Shown here piece after piece: positions 1 through 12,024 of a stretch of 31,998 nt of DNA. The stretch is taken from assembly GCA_905250885.1 (NCBI GenBank), contig CAJNOQ010001410.1, forward strand, positions 1-31,998, read 5' to 3'. The position numbers and the translations under genes were made by a program. This DNA is from Didymodactylos carnosus. Taxonomy: Eukaryota; Rotifera; Eurotatoria; Philodinida; Philodinidae. The first letter of the stretch is position 1. Each line of letters starts with the position of its first letter. The notes under the pieces were generated by a model. That model was not told the DNA's origin. It searched no databases and was given only the letters and a program-made list of their open reading frames with translations.

Positions 1-205
1 AGTGTACATTGTCCGCCTTACCGAATGTCGGAATCAGAGAATACAAGAAATACGGGAATTCAGTTACACAGAAATTGACAAATTCAGTAATACAGGAATG
101 CAGGATGGCAGTAATACACAAAGTCAGGAATTCAGGCATTCAGGATAACAGGAATGCAGAAACACAGGATAGCAGGAATACAGGATGGCAGTAATATACA
201 AAGGC
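1..205. repeat. Degenerate short-unit minisatellite
   Basis: The stretch is built of imperfect 7-10 base units around the core ACAGGA or CAGGAAT, with variants such as GGCAGTAATAC occurring twice. The open frame through it only reflects the absence of stops in the repeat unit, and its peptide is low-complexity (N, Q, R, I rich). The array enters from the left window edge, so its full length is unknown. It is not a gene. Confidence 0.7.
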
Positions 206-1987
206 GGTAGTGGATCTATCCAGCACGGTGGTAAAAGGTGAGTGGAGAAATATAGCGATTGTGGAATGAGCGGTACTGGATTAGAAGAGTTTAGATGTTC
301 AGCAATACAGGAAGTCAGAATGGGTTACTTTTGAAAATGATATAATATATTAGATACGCATAGAGAGATTTGTTCTTTTCTGTCAGTGAGTATAAATGAA
401 CATCTCTCTTTTTTCTTTTTCTCGTTTAATTGGCAGAAAGAGAAAAAGCTAATATGCACAAAATGTAACAAATTTTCGTTTTCTACTATCAGTTACACAA
501 TCTAACTTATATAAAGCTCAACTACATGTTTTTATCTAAAGAACACATTTTATCGCTTTATCTAAAAGAAAGATTCCCTTCGCTATGAAATTAGTGTTTA
601 TTCTGACAACTTCTCAGATTAAAAAGTTCACAAATTAGAAGGTATCCTTCTCCAGTTGTTCTGCCAGTTTGTATTCTATGCCAAGCTATTTGCTTAAAAA
701 AAGTCACTTTTAGTTTTTAAGATATGGACATATCAATACCACTGACTAAAGTTAGTAAAATATATGGATTGCACTTTAATTTTAGAAATTGCACGAACTT
801 GGAATGACCAACAAACTTTCTTGATCAGTTATCGGAACATCATAGTCAGAGGAGCCCAAGTTCTACATTTGTCTGTTCCAGTGAAATCACTAAAATTAAA
901 CTGAAATGGATCCATTACTAGCTTTTATCTTTGATATTGACAGCTCTATTTCTTAAAAATTAAAAGCAACCTTTTTCTGAAAAACCGTGACCCTCCCGTT
1001 ATTTGCGTCCCTGGATGTTATTAGAAAGAGCAAAGTGGTAGGAGAACAAAAATTCAAGATTTTTTTCTTGTTCTCAGTGATGATTTATTCAAACTAAACC
1101 TCTTGAACTTTCGTAACACTTTATCCATCATATGCTACTCAAAACAATTGGCTAAAGCCTTAGAGTGCTCATGACTGCAAAAAAAAATAATGGATCAGCC
1201 TTTCTCGCTCGACAGCGTCTGATCATTATTCTTCACGCTAACTGGCTGACACATTAATATACTAAACTTGCAGTTTCCTTTTGCACAATTTAGTGCAATA
1301 GGAAAATGCGTAGTTGGAGAAGTACAGTGTATGAAAGGTTGGAAGATAGAATCTAGGAGAAGAAGACCTAAAAATTGCTCTACTATTAAAATTGTATATA
1401 TAAAAGGAATGAAACAGAAGAATAGTAGCTTGATCTCGACATGCGATTGGCGGCAGTATGTCATATGACCAAGCTTTCAGTGAGGGGAAAAAGAGACTAA
1501 ACTGACACGTGTATAGTCAGATGAAAAAAACAAGAAAAATGTTGTTTAAAACGCCGAAGATCGAACTGATGGTACTCCTCTAGTGCATATGATCATCGAA
1601 CATCTGCGTGGGTTTTAGAATGCTTGGTCAAAAAGTCTGAAGTTTTTGATTGAGTTACAAATATCTAGCATCAATTTCAGGTATATACTAGGCAAAGAAA
1701 ACGAAAGAAAAAGAGAAAAGAAAAATTTTGGCTGCATATTTATTCCATATGACCTTAGACTTTCGCCAAGGGAGTTAACACCTTAAAATGTATTTGAGAC
1801 GAACAAATTGGAAACGAATTGGAGTTCGAAAACAGAGAATCCGATTGCTATTATATGAAGAGTAGCTGACCTTAGTTCTCGACTTTAGTTGGACAATTAT
1901 CATGAATCTACTATCAGAACAGTTTTGCAGGTGGAAAAATAGCCTACCAACGTGTTGAAACAAAAACAGCTAAGCTGGACTAATAAT
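206..1987. other. AT-rich stretch without recognisable gene
   Basis: No open frame here has convincing codon structure or flanking splice signals. The short frames near 1195-1468 overlap on opposite strands and show no family signature. No strong inverted repeat was found by eye. Confidence 0.5.
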
Positions 1988-2373
1988 TTAATGCAGTTTT
2001 CTTTATGCACTTCTCAACGGTGAAGTCATTTGATCTCAGTGTTGATGATGTCTTGTTTTTCGCTCTCTTGCCACGAAATTTTTTTGCTAATGAATACTTT
2101 TTACCTGCTGCTACTTCATTTAATCAAATTTCTTCTGCTCAATGTAAATTACTGGATTCATCTGGTATACCCCATCGCATATCCGAGTATTACAAAGTTA
2201 AAGACCCAAAAAATTTAAAATTTCTGACACATATTCGTGATATTTGCCACGAACAACCAGAAATTCTACACCATATCCTTGACGACAATGTTGCTTTAAT
2301 TTTGGATAAACATTTTGAATCAAAGCATCACGTTCAGCAATTGTATATAGACATCAAAATTTCAAGATTTTAA
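1988..2373 (+). pseudogene. Possible exon or gene remnant, unknown product
   Basis: An open frame of about 122 residues from the first ATG (2005) to TAA. Its composition looks more protein-like than its surroundings: mixed charged and aromatic residues with a His-rich C-terminal part (for example HEQPEILHHILDD). A weak splice acceptor (TTTAATGCAG) lies just upstream of 1995, so it could be a terminal exon rather than a whole gene. No family was recognised, and no poly(A) signal is obvious just downstream. It may still be a chance frame; a protein search would decide. Confidence 0.3.
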
Positions 2374-2692
2374 TTCGGAAAACCGCCATAGGCCAATAAA
2401 CTTGATTACCTATAAAACTTAAACTGATAAAAACTCGAACCACTTTTTGACGTGCAAATGGAAGCTGAGAACCACGTAGGACGTTCTTCTTTAACTTTTC
2501 ATCATCCTATAAGACAGAAGAAAATTTTAGAAACCGTTAATTGTTTAGCAACCGCTTTATGGCAATTAAATGTCCTACCATATTAACAATATCCAGTGAT
2601 ACTAATGGACCTTTTACTCTTCATATCTACAAAAACAAAACACAAACGTAGTATCGAAAGAATACTCCACTGCCGACTTCATGTTAAATTCG

Positions 2693-5062
2693 TACTCGTA
2701 ACGAGATGAAAAAATGCTTACGTGCATCTAGTATTGGCTGTTGGAACTCGTACGAGTTTAAAAACATGTTACGAGTTGAAAACTGTGTGATATTGTAGTA
2801 TAGCATAGGGCAGCTGTCTTGAACCCCTACGAGTTTAAAAGGTTGTTACGAGTTGAAATGAGTGTTATGTTCTCGCGAGTGTAATATGTGAACGTTTGGT
2901 TGAACGTTTTGATGTGGGAGAAAGATCATTTAGTTTCTGGACTAAGTGTTTTCCGAAAATTTGTATATTGGGTTTATATGATTTCCCGTCCTCCGTTTTT
3001 AATAAAACTTTGGAAACATGATCTTCTGTTCACGAAACATGTATACGGTTAGCATGGACTAGCAGTAGTGGCTCCTGGGCTCTGATATGGGTTTTACGGT
3101 ATTTTTTGGCTTTTGATAAATAGTGTGATGTTTGGTATGATGGCAGGGGATTGTATGGACGGATGTGTGTAAATTTTTCTTAGGAAAAAAATGTTTTGTC
3201 CTAAAAGGAGGCTGCGTTTGTAAAGTCTTCCTGTTGGGAAGAAGACTGGATGGACCCGCCTTACCATCTGGGCTGATGCATCACTACGTGATTGATGTCA
3301 TTGTTCCGAACAAACCAAGAGATACAAAATAAGTTTTAAGTTCTTCGTTAATGGCAAAAAGAAAACAGAAACTTTTCGTAAAAAATGCCTGGACAAGTCG
3401 ATGTTAGTGACTTCGTTCACAGCATTGAAAACTAAGGGATAGTGGTGGAAGTATGTCGAAGTTTGAAGAATGGTATTGATTACAGCATTTAGAGAAGCAT
3501 TTTGACAAACTTGCACATGCATAGTTTTTTGGTTTCAAGCGTTTTTTAAAAACTAAAGTTTTGCATAAAGCCAGATGTTAAGAAAACCCACTAGGAAGTT
3601 TGAGAAATTATTCATCGTTTCATAAGGAAAATCAGCTTATATTGAAAGATACAGAAAAAAGAAAAAAAGCTCGATGAGAAGGATCTAGATTTAAAAAAGG
3701 AAAACCCTTTTCTGCCAGAATCAACGGATCTGGGTAGTTTAGTTGTGAAACCGTTTCGATAACTGCTGAAGCTGGTTCACATTCAGTACGAGAACTTTTG
3801 ATATTCGATGACTGTAGATTTGGAACATATTTATTTACTAATAAAGCATGCACCTAGACTAAAACCTCTAAAACTACGCCACATTCTTAGCCCTTGCTGG
3901 TGTATCTTATATATCCACTCACTCTCATCCTCCCACTCCCCACCCCTCTCGGCCGACGAACACATTTTATGTTCATTTGTGAAATACACGCAAAACTCAC
4001 CGCTCCATTTTCATTTTCTCTGTATACGATTGACAAAAATGAGACGTAACTAGTCTTCTTTACCTTGCCAGTCTTACAACTGATGAACCCTGCTTTCCCT
4101 ACTATCTACTCAGTGAATGCCGAGACGGCTGTTGACTAGAATCCATGCATCCGCGTCTTATCAAGTCTTTTGCTGCACATAGGAAAAGCTTTTTCAACAC
4201 TTTTTACTTATAAAAACTTGTAAAAGCTGCTACGTATGAGATAAGTATACATGGATTGTACTTGTATCTTCTTTTCAATATGAAAAATTTAACTAAAGAA
4301 TACAGACTGACCTAGTGTCTTAGTCATCTCTTTGAATATTTTCTCTCTCGTGGTTAACAAACAATTTTCTGTTTTTCTCTCTTGGGATTGACTTATGTAG
4401 GGAATTGAAAATGTGACAGCCATTTTTTCGTATTATACGCACACACAGACAGCCATTTTGTAATACCCAACACTAAAGTCAAGGGAACAGAGTATACAAG
4501 GTAACACTCGTCTGCACTCGCTCGGTCCGCTGACTTTTGGAACTTATATCTGTGAACGATCTCCCATGACTTTGAAACCCAGACAACACTCACACCACCC
4601 TTCGGTCGGCGTTTGCTAGACGACTATCTAAAATATGTTATGAATTTTTCTCTGATTTAATGTGTAAGCTTTGTAGTCTAATACAAATCAAAAACGTTTT
4701 TTTGAGACCCTCCAAAGATCCCGAGAGGTCTAAACATATTGACAATGCCAGTATTCTGACTGCCATAGTTTATAAAAAAATGTTTTCAAGTTTGTTTTTT
4801 GAAGGCTTTTACAATAAACTTCTGCTTGAACGAGTGTCGATCTTCAAATTTCTTACGAATTTCAAATAGATCTTTCTCTTAAGAGTATAACACTCTTCAG
4901 AACTCGTACGAGTTCAAAACAGCCTCCCTATACTCTATTAGAACATAACACAGTTTTCAACTCGTATCAGAATATAGCACTCATTTGGACTCGTAACGAG
5001 TTCAAAACAGCTTCCCACTGTAATAGAAGACATTAGTATTTTTCATCTCATAACGAGGTTAG
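2693..5062. mobile_element. 2.4-kb non-autonomous element with ~180-bp inverted ends
   Basis: The block at 2693-2878 and the reverse complement of 4880-5062 align along their whole length, although imperfectly. Each arm contains internal near-palindromes of the type ACTCGTACGAGTT / GTTACGAGTTGAAA, and the shared segment GAGTTGAAAACTGTGT is easily seen in both. The ~2-kb interior holds no transposase-like frame. The arrangement fits a foldback-type or long-TIR DNA transposon derivative. No target-site duplication could be assigned. It abuts another foldback element at 5080. Confidence 0.6.
4393..4690 (-). pseudogene. Degraded copy of the RPKGGVSVV coding fragment
   Basis: On the minus strand, about 115 bp (roughly 4560-4690) align with 16806-16912 on the plus strand. 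In the best 38-base block (4581-4618 against 16872-16909) 33 bases agree. Read on the minus strand it gives SKRRPKGGVSVV where the other copy gives SEQRPKGGVSVV. Just upstream there is a one-base insertion and a TAG in place of CAG, so this copy is broken. An open frame continues to 4393 without similarity to the other copy. The parent protein was not recognised. The fragment lies inside the 2.4-kb inverted-end element. Confidence 0.45.
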
Positions 5063-5079
5063 AGACTGCCACCCGTGCG

Positions 5080-5511
5080 AAATGCTATGGAATATAGGTT
5101 ATCCACTACGCAAAAATTAAAGTCCTTATATCACGATCAAATCTCATGCTGACTCAAGGAAATTTTCAGGAAACGCTCAGGACAGCTCATACATCACAAT
5201 CGACGACGAAAACGCTGAATTTCAGCCGGGCATTGGTTTAAGGTTTTCCAGAAACCTCCAAGCATCAGTGTTCTGTTGGACCACTTTTTGCGTGACCAAC
5301 AATATCTGGCACCTTTTAAGTCTTTCCCAAAAGGTTCCTTGAGTCAGTATGAGATTTGATCGAGATATAAGGACTTTAATTTTTCCTAGTAACAGGCGAA
5401 AAACCGGTTTTTCATAAAAATGCCTCTGGCGAAGTTATATTCATTGCTACACGAAAACAAATGCTACCACTATGGTCAGCGTAGTTGATTACCTATTTTC
5501 CATAGCATTTT
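5080..5511. mobile_element. Foldback/MITE-like inverted repeat element
   Basis: Two nested pairs of inverted segments are visible. The outer pair carries AAATGCTATGG near 5080 and CATAGCATTT near 5501. The inner pair runs about 5113-5161 and 5336-5383 and shares the ~48-base core containing ATTAAAGTCCTTATATC. A small central region holds GGTTTTCCAGAAACCTC, a motif also present in the element at 8593-9107, which suggests related families. There is no coding capacity. Confidence 0.7.
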
Positions 5512-6779
5512 GAGATTCCCAAAGATGTGTACTGGTAGATAGGAAGTTTGATGATTTCAGTAAAAGATTGTATGATATTTTAAAAAATGATGGAAACTAT
5601 TTACGTTAAATAAAACGTATGATTTTGTAGAGAATTTCAAGGTACATCTTTTGCAGAAAGAACCAGCTCAAATCGGTAGAAGAGATGGGCGAAAACACCA
5701 AAATAGCAACAGGACAATTTCTTCTGAAGCACCCGTTACTAAAACAGTGTATGAAAAGAAGACATCGGACAAGAAGCAATTGAGAAAACCTTTCTTTTTC
5801 TTCTTGCATGATTCATTCTGTTATATATTTCGTTGTTGTTCATTCTCTGTACTTTTACTTATTCTTAGTCAGGTTATACACAGCTTTACTTGTCTTTTGT
5901 CTCTTTCTTCATACCACATACATGACTAAATTTTAGAATTGAATTATAGATGTTTGTAGTATTTTTTTCAGCGTGTATTATGTTAAGTTAAAGTGTACAG
6001 GTTTTAATACTACACGTACTTATAGTATATATAAGAGAATAACTGACACCGTTTTTATCATTTTATTAGAAACGTTCCATTATGAACTCATAACATCATC
6101 AGTCGAAAAATGAAAAAAAAATGAGAGGATCGAGGGTGTTAAGGAATCCTGTCTAAATACTAAATGTTTTTCGAGAATATCAGTTAATCGTTTTTATTAT
6201 TATATCGCAAGTTTAAGCAAGAAATTTTAACGTTTAATTTAATTCATCTAGTATAATTCGTTGTTGAACATGTACATTGAATTGTTGTTGTCCGATTAGA
6301 ATTTTAATACCTTCTTTATGATAAACTTCTGAATAACCGTAATCCCATATCATGCTTTTTTTAGAATACCACCGGTAACCGCGCGGTGTTCGACAACACT
6401 CGGTCTTGTAAAAATTGTCATAATGAGAAAAATAGGTTTAAGAAAATAGCGGTAACCGAACGATTATTTTTGTATTCACATAGGGGTAACCTCAAGGTAT
6501 ACCGTCCGGAATCGGCGGTATTTTGCCGATATTGAGCATATGGAACAATTTCTGAATCATGATGATTAGCGCTTTTTATACGACTGATTAGACTTAGATA
6601 ATGGCAGTGATCAATCATGATTCGACTAGGTATAAGTTCATTTGGTAAGTGTACAAAATACTAACCATAGTGTACTTTCAGAATTTGCATTTCTTCTGCA
6701 CTAAAAACATATTTTCATGGTTTCAGAAGAAGTTTTTTGGAAATCTTGAAAAAAATGTTTTTTCAATCCGCTTAGAAAA
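5512..6779. other. AT-rich stretch without gene
   Basis: Only overlapping short frames occur (5606-5929 on both strands, 6418-6618 minus), none with recognisable features. Around 6360-6540 the tetramer-rich motif CGGTAACC recurs a few times. Nothing else stands out. Confidence 0.5.
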
Positions 6780-7289
6780 ACCGATTTTGTAAAGTAACGC
6801 TGTGACACACTTTTTTGTCTCACCATTTTTAGACACTAAACGTTGTTCAAAAACTTCATACTTATAGTCCGTGTAGTTCTAGGTTTCCTGAAAGATTCCA
6901 GTTGAAAATAAAGTTCGAAAAATTCTCTGAGACTTCCACACCATGGCGGAAGTTGAAACGTTCAAGTAGCCACTGTGTTTCGACTGAAACATAGATCTCA
7001 AAACAAAATAAGCTATTTCGCACCGAACTGAACTCTCTATTAAACAGTAAGTTTTTAAAATTTTTTGAACAAAATATCTAGATCCGAAAATTGAAATTAA
7101 ACCTTTTATATTGAAAATTAATTTTTTCTTCAGAGGAAAGTTACATTCATGATCAGCATGAAAAGTTGCGTCTAGTGGTGTGTCCTATCGATTTCCGATG
7201 AAAAAAATTCAAGAAAACTTGATCAGCGAAGTATCGCGTTGCGTGAATAAGTCGTTAAGTTGTAGTCATAACTTGGAGATATAATTAAA
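6780..7289. repeat. Left part of composite repeat block
   Basis: AACGCTGTGACACACTTTTT near 6796 matches the repeat series at 8181-8530. The segment around 7219 (CTTGATCAGCGAAGTATCGC) recurs almost unchanged near 9467 with the surrounding ~35 bases. These two pieces bracket the MITE and the foldback element, which suggests one older repeat interrupted by later insertions. Confidence 0.5.
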
Positions 7290-7995
7290 CAGAGCCGGAC
7301 TAGGCCTGTGACAGTAGGCAATTCCCGTTCAATAAACGGGAACGGTTTTTCAGTTTCCGTTCTGAACTAGAAACGGTTCACAGTTCTGGTTTCGCGAACG
7401 AGAATTACCGTTTTTTTTGAACTGGAAACAGCTCATTGTCCTTTTGTGATTTGTTGATATATTATGTATTGTTCTCTTGTCTTTGCAACCAATGTTTATG
7501 ACATATGCGTACGAAAATGGAGTAACAAAAAATAAGAAAAAGAAAAGTACTGGACGTTCTAAGATTTGAATACTAAGTAAAATAGTTAGAGAGAGAATAT
7601 GGAAAATGCTACACTGATAGCAGACAAACACTACTACATCACATCAGGAGCTGAACTTAACAGTATATCAAGATCTTAAGAAGTAACGAACTAAATTCAA
7701 TCAGCAAAGTCTATCACGTAATCTGAGAGTCTCTTTGATCATATCTCATTCCAACGTTCACTCTTTCAAAATTTTATGTTTGCGAAATGAAATACATAAT
7801 ATATCAACAAATCACAAAAGGACAGTGAGCAGTTTCCAGTTTAAAAAGAATATAGTTTCCGTTCGCGAAACCAGAACTGATGAACCGTTCCTAGTTCAGA
7901 ACGGAAACTGAAAAACCATTCCCGTTTATTGAGTTTCTGTATCGAGAAACTGCAGTACAAGGAACTATGAGTTATCCCAGGCCTAAGCCGGACTT
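7290..7995. mobile_element. hAT-like MITE, copy 1, with ~190-bp inverted ends
   Basis: The left arm (7290-7470) starts CAGAGCCGGACTAGGCCTG. The right arm (about 7793-7993) ends with the complementary AGGCCTAAGCCGGAC. Both arms carry AAACGGGAACGG-type and TTCGCGAAC-type segments in inverted order. The CAGAGCCGGACT tip resembles hAT superfamily termini, but no 8-bp target duplication could be confirmed. The minus-strand frame at 7350-7631 falls in the element and is also present in copy 2; it is hydrophobic, low-complexity and not a transposase. Confidence 0.7.
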
Positions 7996-8174
7996 ATTAT
8001 TTTTAGTCCACTTTGTGAGAAACGCGAAATATTCCGAAAACTTTGGAGAAACATTTCCCAACTTTATTGATAGAAGCTTTTAGAAAACTAAAACAAAAAT
8101 TTTAAGCATTCTTGTTCTATTAAGTTGTAGGGTCAAGTCTTGTCCACAATTCGAAATCACTACACGACTTGTCC

Positions 8175-8570
8175 AAGCGTGACGCTGTGACATTTTTGAC
8201 ACAGTAATTTGACCTTTTCTCAAAAAGTGTAGGAGCTAGAAACTTCGTTCTTGCGCCATTCGACGCAGCTATACTTGTGGTATAACAATTAATGTATGTG
8301 GTTAAAGACTCGAATTTTTAGAACCGTCTTTCGGCGCTTGACGCTGTGACAAAAAAAGGCCCTAAATTCGAAGTTCTCGTTAACAGCGAATTTAGAGGAG
8401 CTAATAAAAAGTACCTCGAGCAAAGTTTGTAGAAGAGCAAACGAGCTACTGATTGCTAAAAAAGGAATCTTTCCAATAAGCTTTCCATCCCTCAATAATG
8501 GTGTTTTATCGTCGTGACGCTGTGACACACTTTTTTCCCAACAAAGTTTGGAGCACTAAACATTGCTCAA
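8175..8570. repeat. Series of diverged ~160-175-bp units led by TGACGCTGTGACA
   Basis: The core TGACGCTGTGACA occurs near 8180, 8340 and 8515, with a variant near 6796. After each core a weakly conserved tail follows, with GGAGCTA or GGAGCACTAAAC and a CTCAAAG-like segment. The spacing of 158-175 bases suggests an old tandem array. The frame at 8289-8528 on the minus strand runs across two units and is not a gene. Confidence 0.5.
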
Positions 8571-8592
8571 AGGATTTCACTTTCACATCGGA

Positions 8593-9107
8593 CTTACGAG
8601 GGAATCTTTCCAGGTGTCCAACCGCTTTTCTAACGGAATGCGGTAGTTTATAGGTAATCGACCATGCTAATTCCGAATATGATGTCCCTTTTTGCCCGTA
8701 GGTCTTTCCTAACCGGTTTCTGGAAAACTGGTTTTCCAGAAACCTCGAATAATCCCCAAGAATTTTTCTAAATTCACAAGAAAAGCCCTAAATTCATCTT
8801 TCCTTCTTCTTTCTGTAGCTCTGAGGTGACAATACACATTTAGGGCTTTTTTGTAAATTCTATAACTCTGCAAAGAAAGGTTGTGTAGAGGTGGCTGATG
8901 TCTCATTTTAATCAGAATTTCGCGGGCTACACTCGTAACTTATTTAGAAAAATTCTTGGGTATTTTTCGAGGTTTCTTCAGAAACCGATTAGAAAAGATC
9001 TGTGGGCAAAAACGGCTATCATATTCAGAATCAGCATGGTCGATCACCTATAAACTATCGCATTTGATTAGAAAAGCGGTCGAACATCTGGAAAGGTTCC
9101 CTCGTTA
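8593..9107. mobile_element. Foldback/MITE-like element with ~170-bp inverted arms
   Basis: The left arm (8593-8775) and the reverse complement of the right arm (8940-9107) share an ordered set of motifs: CTTACGAGGGAA, an AAGCGGT-type block, TATAGGTAATCGACCATGCT, GGTTTCTGGAAAAC-type and CCAAGAATTTTTCTAAAT. The centre holds a second short inverted pair, AAAAGCCCTAAAT and ATTTAGGGCTTTT. The same motif order reappears at 31797-31998, which marks this as a dispersed family. Confidence 0.75.
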
Positions 9108-10367
9108 GTTTTAGGCATCTAATATAGACTAACGTGAAAACAAAGCTGAGAAAAAGTTTTCACTTTCTTAGAATTGTGTGAGAATCTTAAAACTTTATTA
9201 AAAAGCTTGTTTTGAGTCTAAACTTCAAAAGAAACATACATCTTATAGAGAATCGAATTCTCTATCGATTAGTGCGGCCCTGCATTTTCATTAGGAAAAG
9301 TATCTAGGTGAGGAAATTGAAAATACAGTTTTCAAAAAATGTAAAACTAGATTTTTAGTGCCAAGATTTAACTTTTTTACAAAAATAATGTGCGATTCCT
9401 AATCAGCACCAAAAATACCATCCGGTGATATGCTCCTTTCCGCTCTACTCTAAAATACTTTTCAAAAAACTTGATCAGCGAAGTGTCGCGTTGCATGAAC
9501 AGGTCGTCCAGCGTTTTCAGAGCTTAGAATGGCGGAAAAATCTTTATCATTCGTCCATTATACCCATTATTTTTAGGGATAACTCGAAAAAAACTCAACA
9601 TTTCAGATTCAAAAGTTTAGTGTAATCTTTCTAGGATAAGTCAAACATTCTAATGAAAATTTTATCAATGTCCAATGTCCTGCGACGGAAATAAATTTCT
9701 GACAAAGAGGGCATTAGCAAGCATTTATTTATACCCGAACAAATTTAGGTAGATAAAAACGTATAGTTTTATCGCTGTAACACGTTATATAATTCGTCTT
9801 TTTCAATCAGTGCTTATTGCTTCTTTTCGTTCCATGGTGATCCTGAGTTAAACACATCAGACGCGGTTGAATGTTGGTATAACAGCGATGGTTAGAATTT
9901 AATTTTTTTGGCATGATTTTATACGCCTGATAAAGAAAAAATAGAGAAATGAAAAAAAGCATTGTAAAAATAATACTTGTTGTCACAGTATTTTTAGCTT
10001 ACATTTTAGAGATAGACATTCACACATTTAAGCACGTATACTTAAGTAGCCGCAAACAAAATAAAATAACGAAAAAAAGTAGAGAAATAACATAAAAACT
10101 ATAATTCAATTATTTATATGTACGGCCACTACGATTGGTCTTAAAGACGTCGTGAATCATTCATTCATTCTTTGATATGTCGTTATCGGAATGCATTGTA
10201 AGAACATATGAGAGAGTATAAAATCCCAAAATGTTTGATGATGAGTAATTAGACGGATGAAAGAGAAAAGATAGTATAAATAAATGAAAAAAAGTGAAAA
10301 GAGATGATGCAATGAGATTAGATTCGTATGTAACATTAAGTGTTGATTCTTTCTTCCTCTTGAAGGA
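9108..10367. other. Intergenic stretch and 3' flank of the tetraspanin gene
   Basis: It contains the right-hand relative of the 7219 segment near 9467 (CTTGATCAGCGAAGTGTCGC). The remainder, from about 9640, is AT-rich and includes the 3' untranslated side of the minus-strand tetraspanin gene. A canonical AATAAA on the minus strand was not seen; a TATAAA variant lies near 10113-10118. No gene is supported. Confidence 0.5.
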
Positions 10368-11691
10368 TTACGATGAATATCTATCTTGCCTTCGTTTACG
10401 ACAACATAGCGTTATTGCAAATATAAATGCCAGTAGCTAAAAAATATGGATAAATTATGAAATCTAATGGAATTTTCTTCAACTTACCTCTATGACAAGA
10501 ATAATAACGGCTCCAATAATAATATACGTCTTGTATGAGCCAATTAAATCCATTAATTTACCGTAACAACCCTGACGAATAAGAACATAAAGCAAATAAT
10601 TTATCATCAACTAACTAAAAGAAGTTACTTACCGAGGAAAATGTGCCATTTCCTTGAACAGCACACGTTTCTCCTTGGTGAAGTATGTTTTGTGACAGTG
10701 TGTTCCAGTCTTGCTGGTAATTTGCTAACGGACAACATGTTAACGGATAAAGAAAGTTTTGTGTTGAATTAAATGGATCAGTTTTATTCCATTTTGGAGT
10801 ATTATTAAAATCTTCTCTATTGTTGGCACCACAACATTGTAGCTAAATGTTTGTAAGGCTAGTGAATGGTTATTCAAATTCAACTACAAACTTACATTAT
10901 ACATTACAAAATCCCATGCTAAACTAGCAGCACTTGGTGTATTGTTAAATATTGGCGGACCATTGTAATTGTCACGGATGGATGCTTGAAGTTTTGGTAT
11001 AAATACATCTGCGAATTTTGATTGAAATGCGACAAAATATATCGTCATAGCCACTTCAGCCAGAATAATTGCTCCGATGATAATGGCGTACTGCACAAAA
11101 AGAACGAAAAAAAACAACTACTAACTATTCACTAATAAAACGAATAATATATACCAGTGTGAGCATCCATTTATATTGTCGGATTGTTCCACAGCAACCC
11201 AAGAAACCAAGAATAAGAAGAACGCCACCGAAAACAATGACGACAATACCAATCATTTCAATGTATGATAAGCCCTGTTGAACATTTGGATCTGAATTTA
11301 ATACAAGGTCTTTATTTCTCGTTTTAAAAATTAACAACAAATAATAACTTACCGCCAGTGATCGGTAATAGAGTTTTGATTTTTTGAAATTTTGGATCAA
11401 CCATAACATAAATGCCAAGAGCAAGAAGAGCTATACCAATTAGCTAAAGTAATTAAAATAACTCATATACTTTTAGACTCTATTTTTCTTGCAGCAAGAG
11501 GTGAATGGAGATTTGTGAGTGTAAGACGATTGATTCATGGATGACAGTCGTCGGTTTTGCAGCTATAAAATCTTCAAATGAAATTATTGATGAAACAGAC
11601 TTACGACAAATAAAATATTAACTGTCACCATAATAAATCGACCAAATTTCATGCAACAGGCCATTCCGCCACGTCCTTTACCATGTGCCAT
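10368..11691 (-). CDS. Tetraspanin family protein (7 exons, complete)
   Basis: Exons on the minus strand are 11605-11691, 11353-11443, 11155-11291, 10896-11090, 10633-10842, 10488-10571 and 10368-10436 (stop TAA). They sum to 873 bases, 290 residues, with all junctions in phase. Six introns (161, 61, 64, 53, 61 and 51 bp) have GT donors, mostly GTAAG, and AG acceptors. Four membrane segments lie near residues 17-42, 72-91, 106-127 and 255-280, with GCCG after the second (91-94). The large extracellular loop has the family signature LQCCG (171-175), a second Cys pair in TCCPL (206-207) and further Cys at 230 and 242, giving a six-Cys loop. Several N-glycosylation sequons occur in the loop. Cys residues flank the membrane segments (12-13, 279-280), as in palmitoylated tetraspanins. 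Known family role: organising membrane protein microdomains. The particular partner cannot be inferred. The start ATGGCACATGG gives the usual short cytosolic N-terminus. Confidence 0.95.
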
Positions 11692-12024
11692 TTTTCAAAA
11701 TTTTTATCAATAAAAAATCTAAAATAGTTAAAATTTCAGTATGCACAATAAAATGTTCTATTTGATGTCATTAAAGTAGTTTCCTATAATGAACCGATGC
11801 TTATCCTCGCCTCAGTCATTCTTTTTTTTTTCATTCTGTTTACTTCAAATAGTAAAAAATTATCTAGACTAGAGTGAGACATTAAACAGGATGAATTACA
11901 CACATGAGCTCTCATTCTTCTCAATTTTTTTTGCTATTTTTTTCATAAAAATATTTTGTACTATAATATATATGCAACTATTTAGTTGATCGAACGATAG
12001 TTCTGGAGCTTAAAAGTCACGCGC
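11692..12024. other. Upstream region of the tetraspanin gene
   Basis: AT-rich sequence 5' of the minus-strand tetraspanin gene, presumably holding its promoter and 5' untranslated region. No convincing TATA element or initiator could be picked, and no open frame is supported. Confidence 0.4.

Noticed and set aside
1..205. Repeat array considered as CRISPR
   Set aside because: Units are 7-10 bases and degenerate, with no constant repeat plus unique spacer arrangement.
4079..4095. CTGATGA-type core as a possible hammerhead ribozyme
   Set aside because: No GAAA core or matching stems at the expected distance; the same holds for other CTGATGA occurrences.
7350..7631. 93-codon minus-strand frame, with a relative at 12687-12890
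   Set aside because: The two are alike only because both lie in copies of the same MITE; the peptide is hydrophobic low-complexity with no transposase motif.
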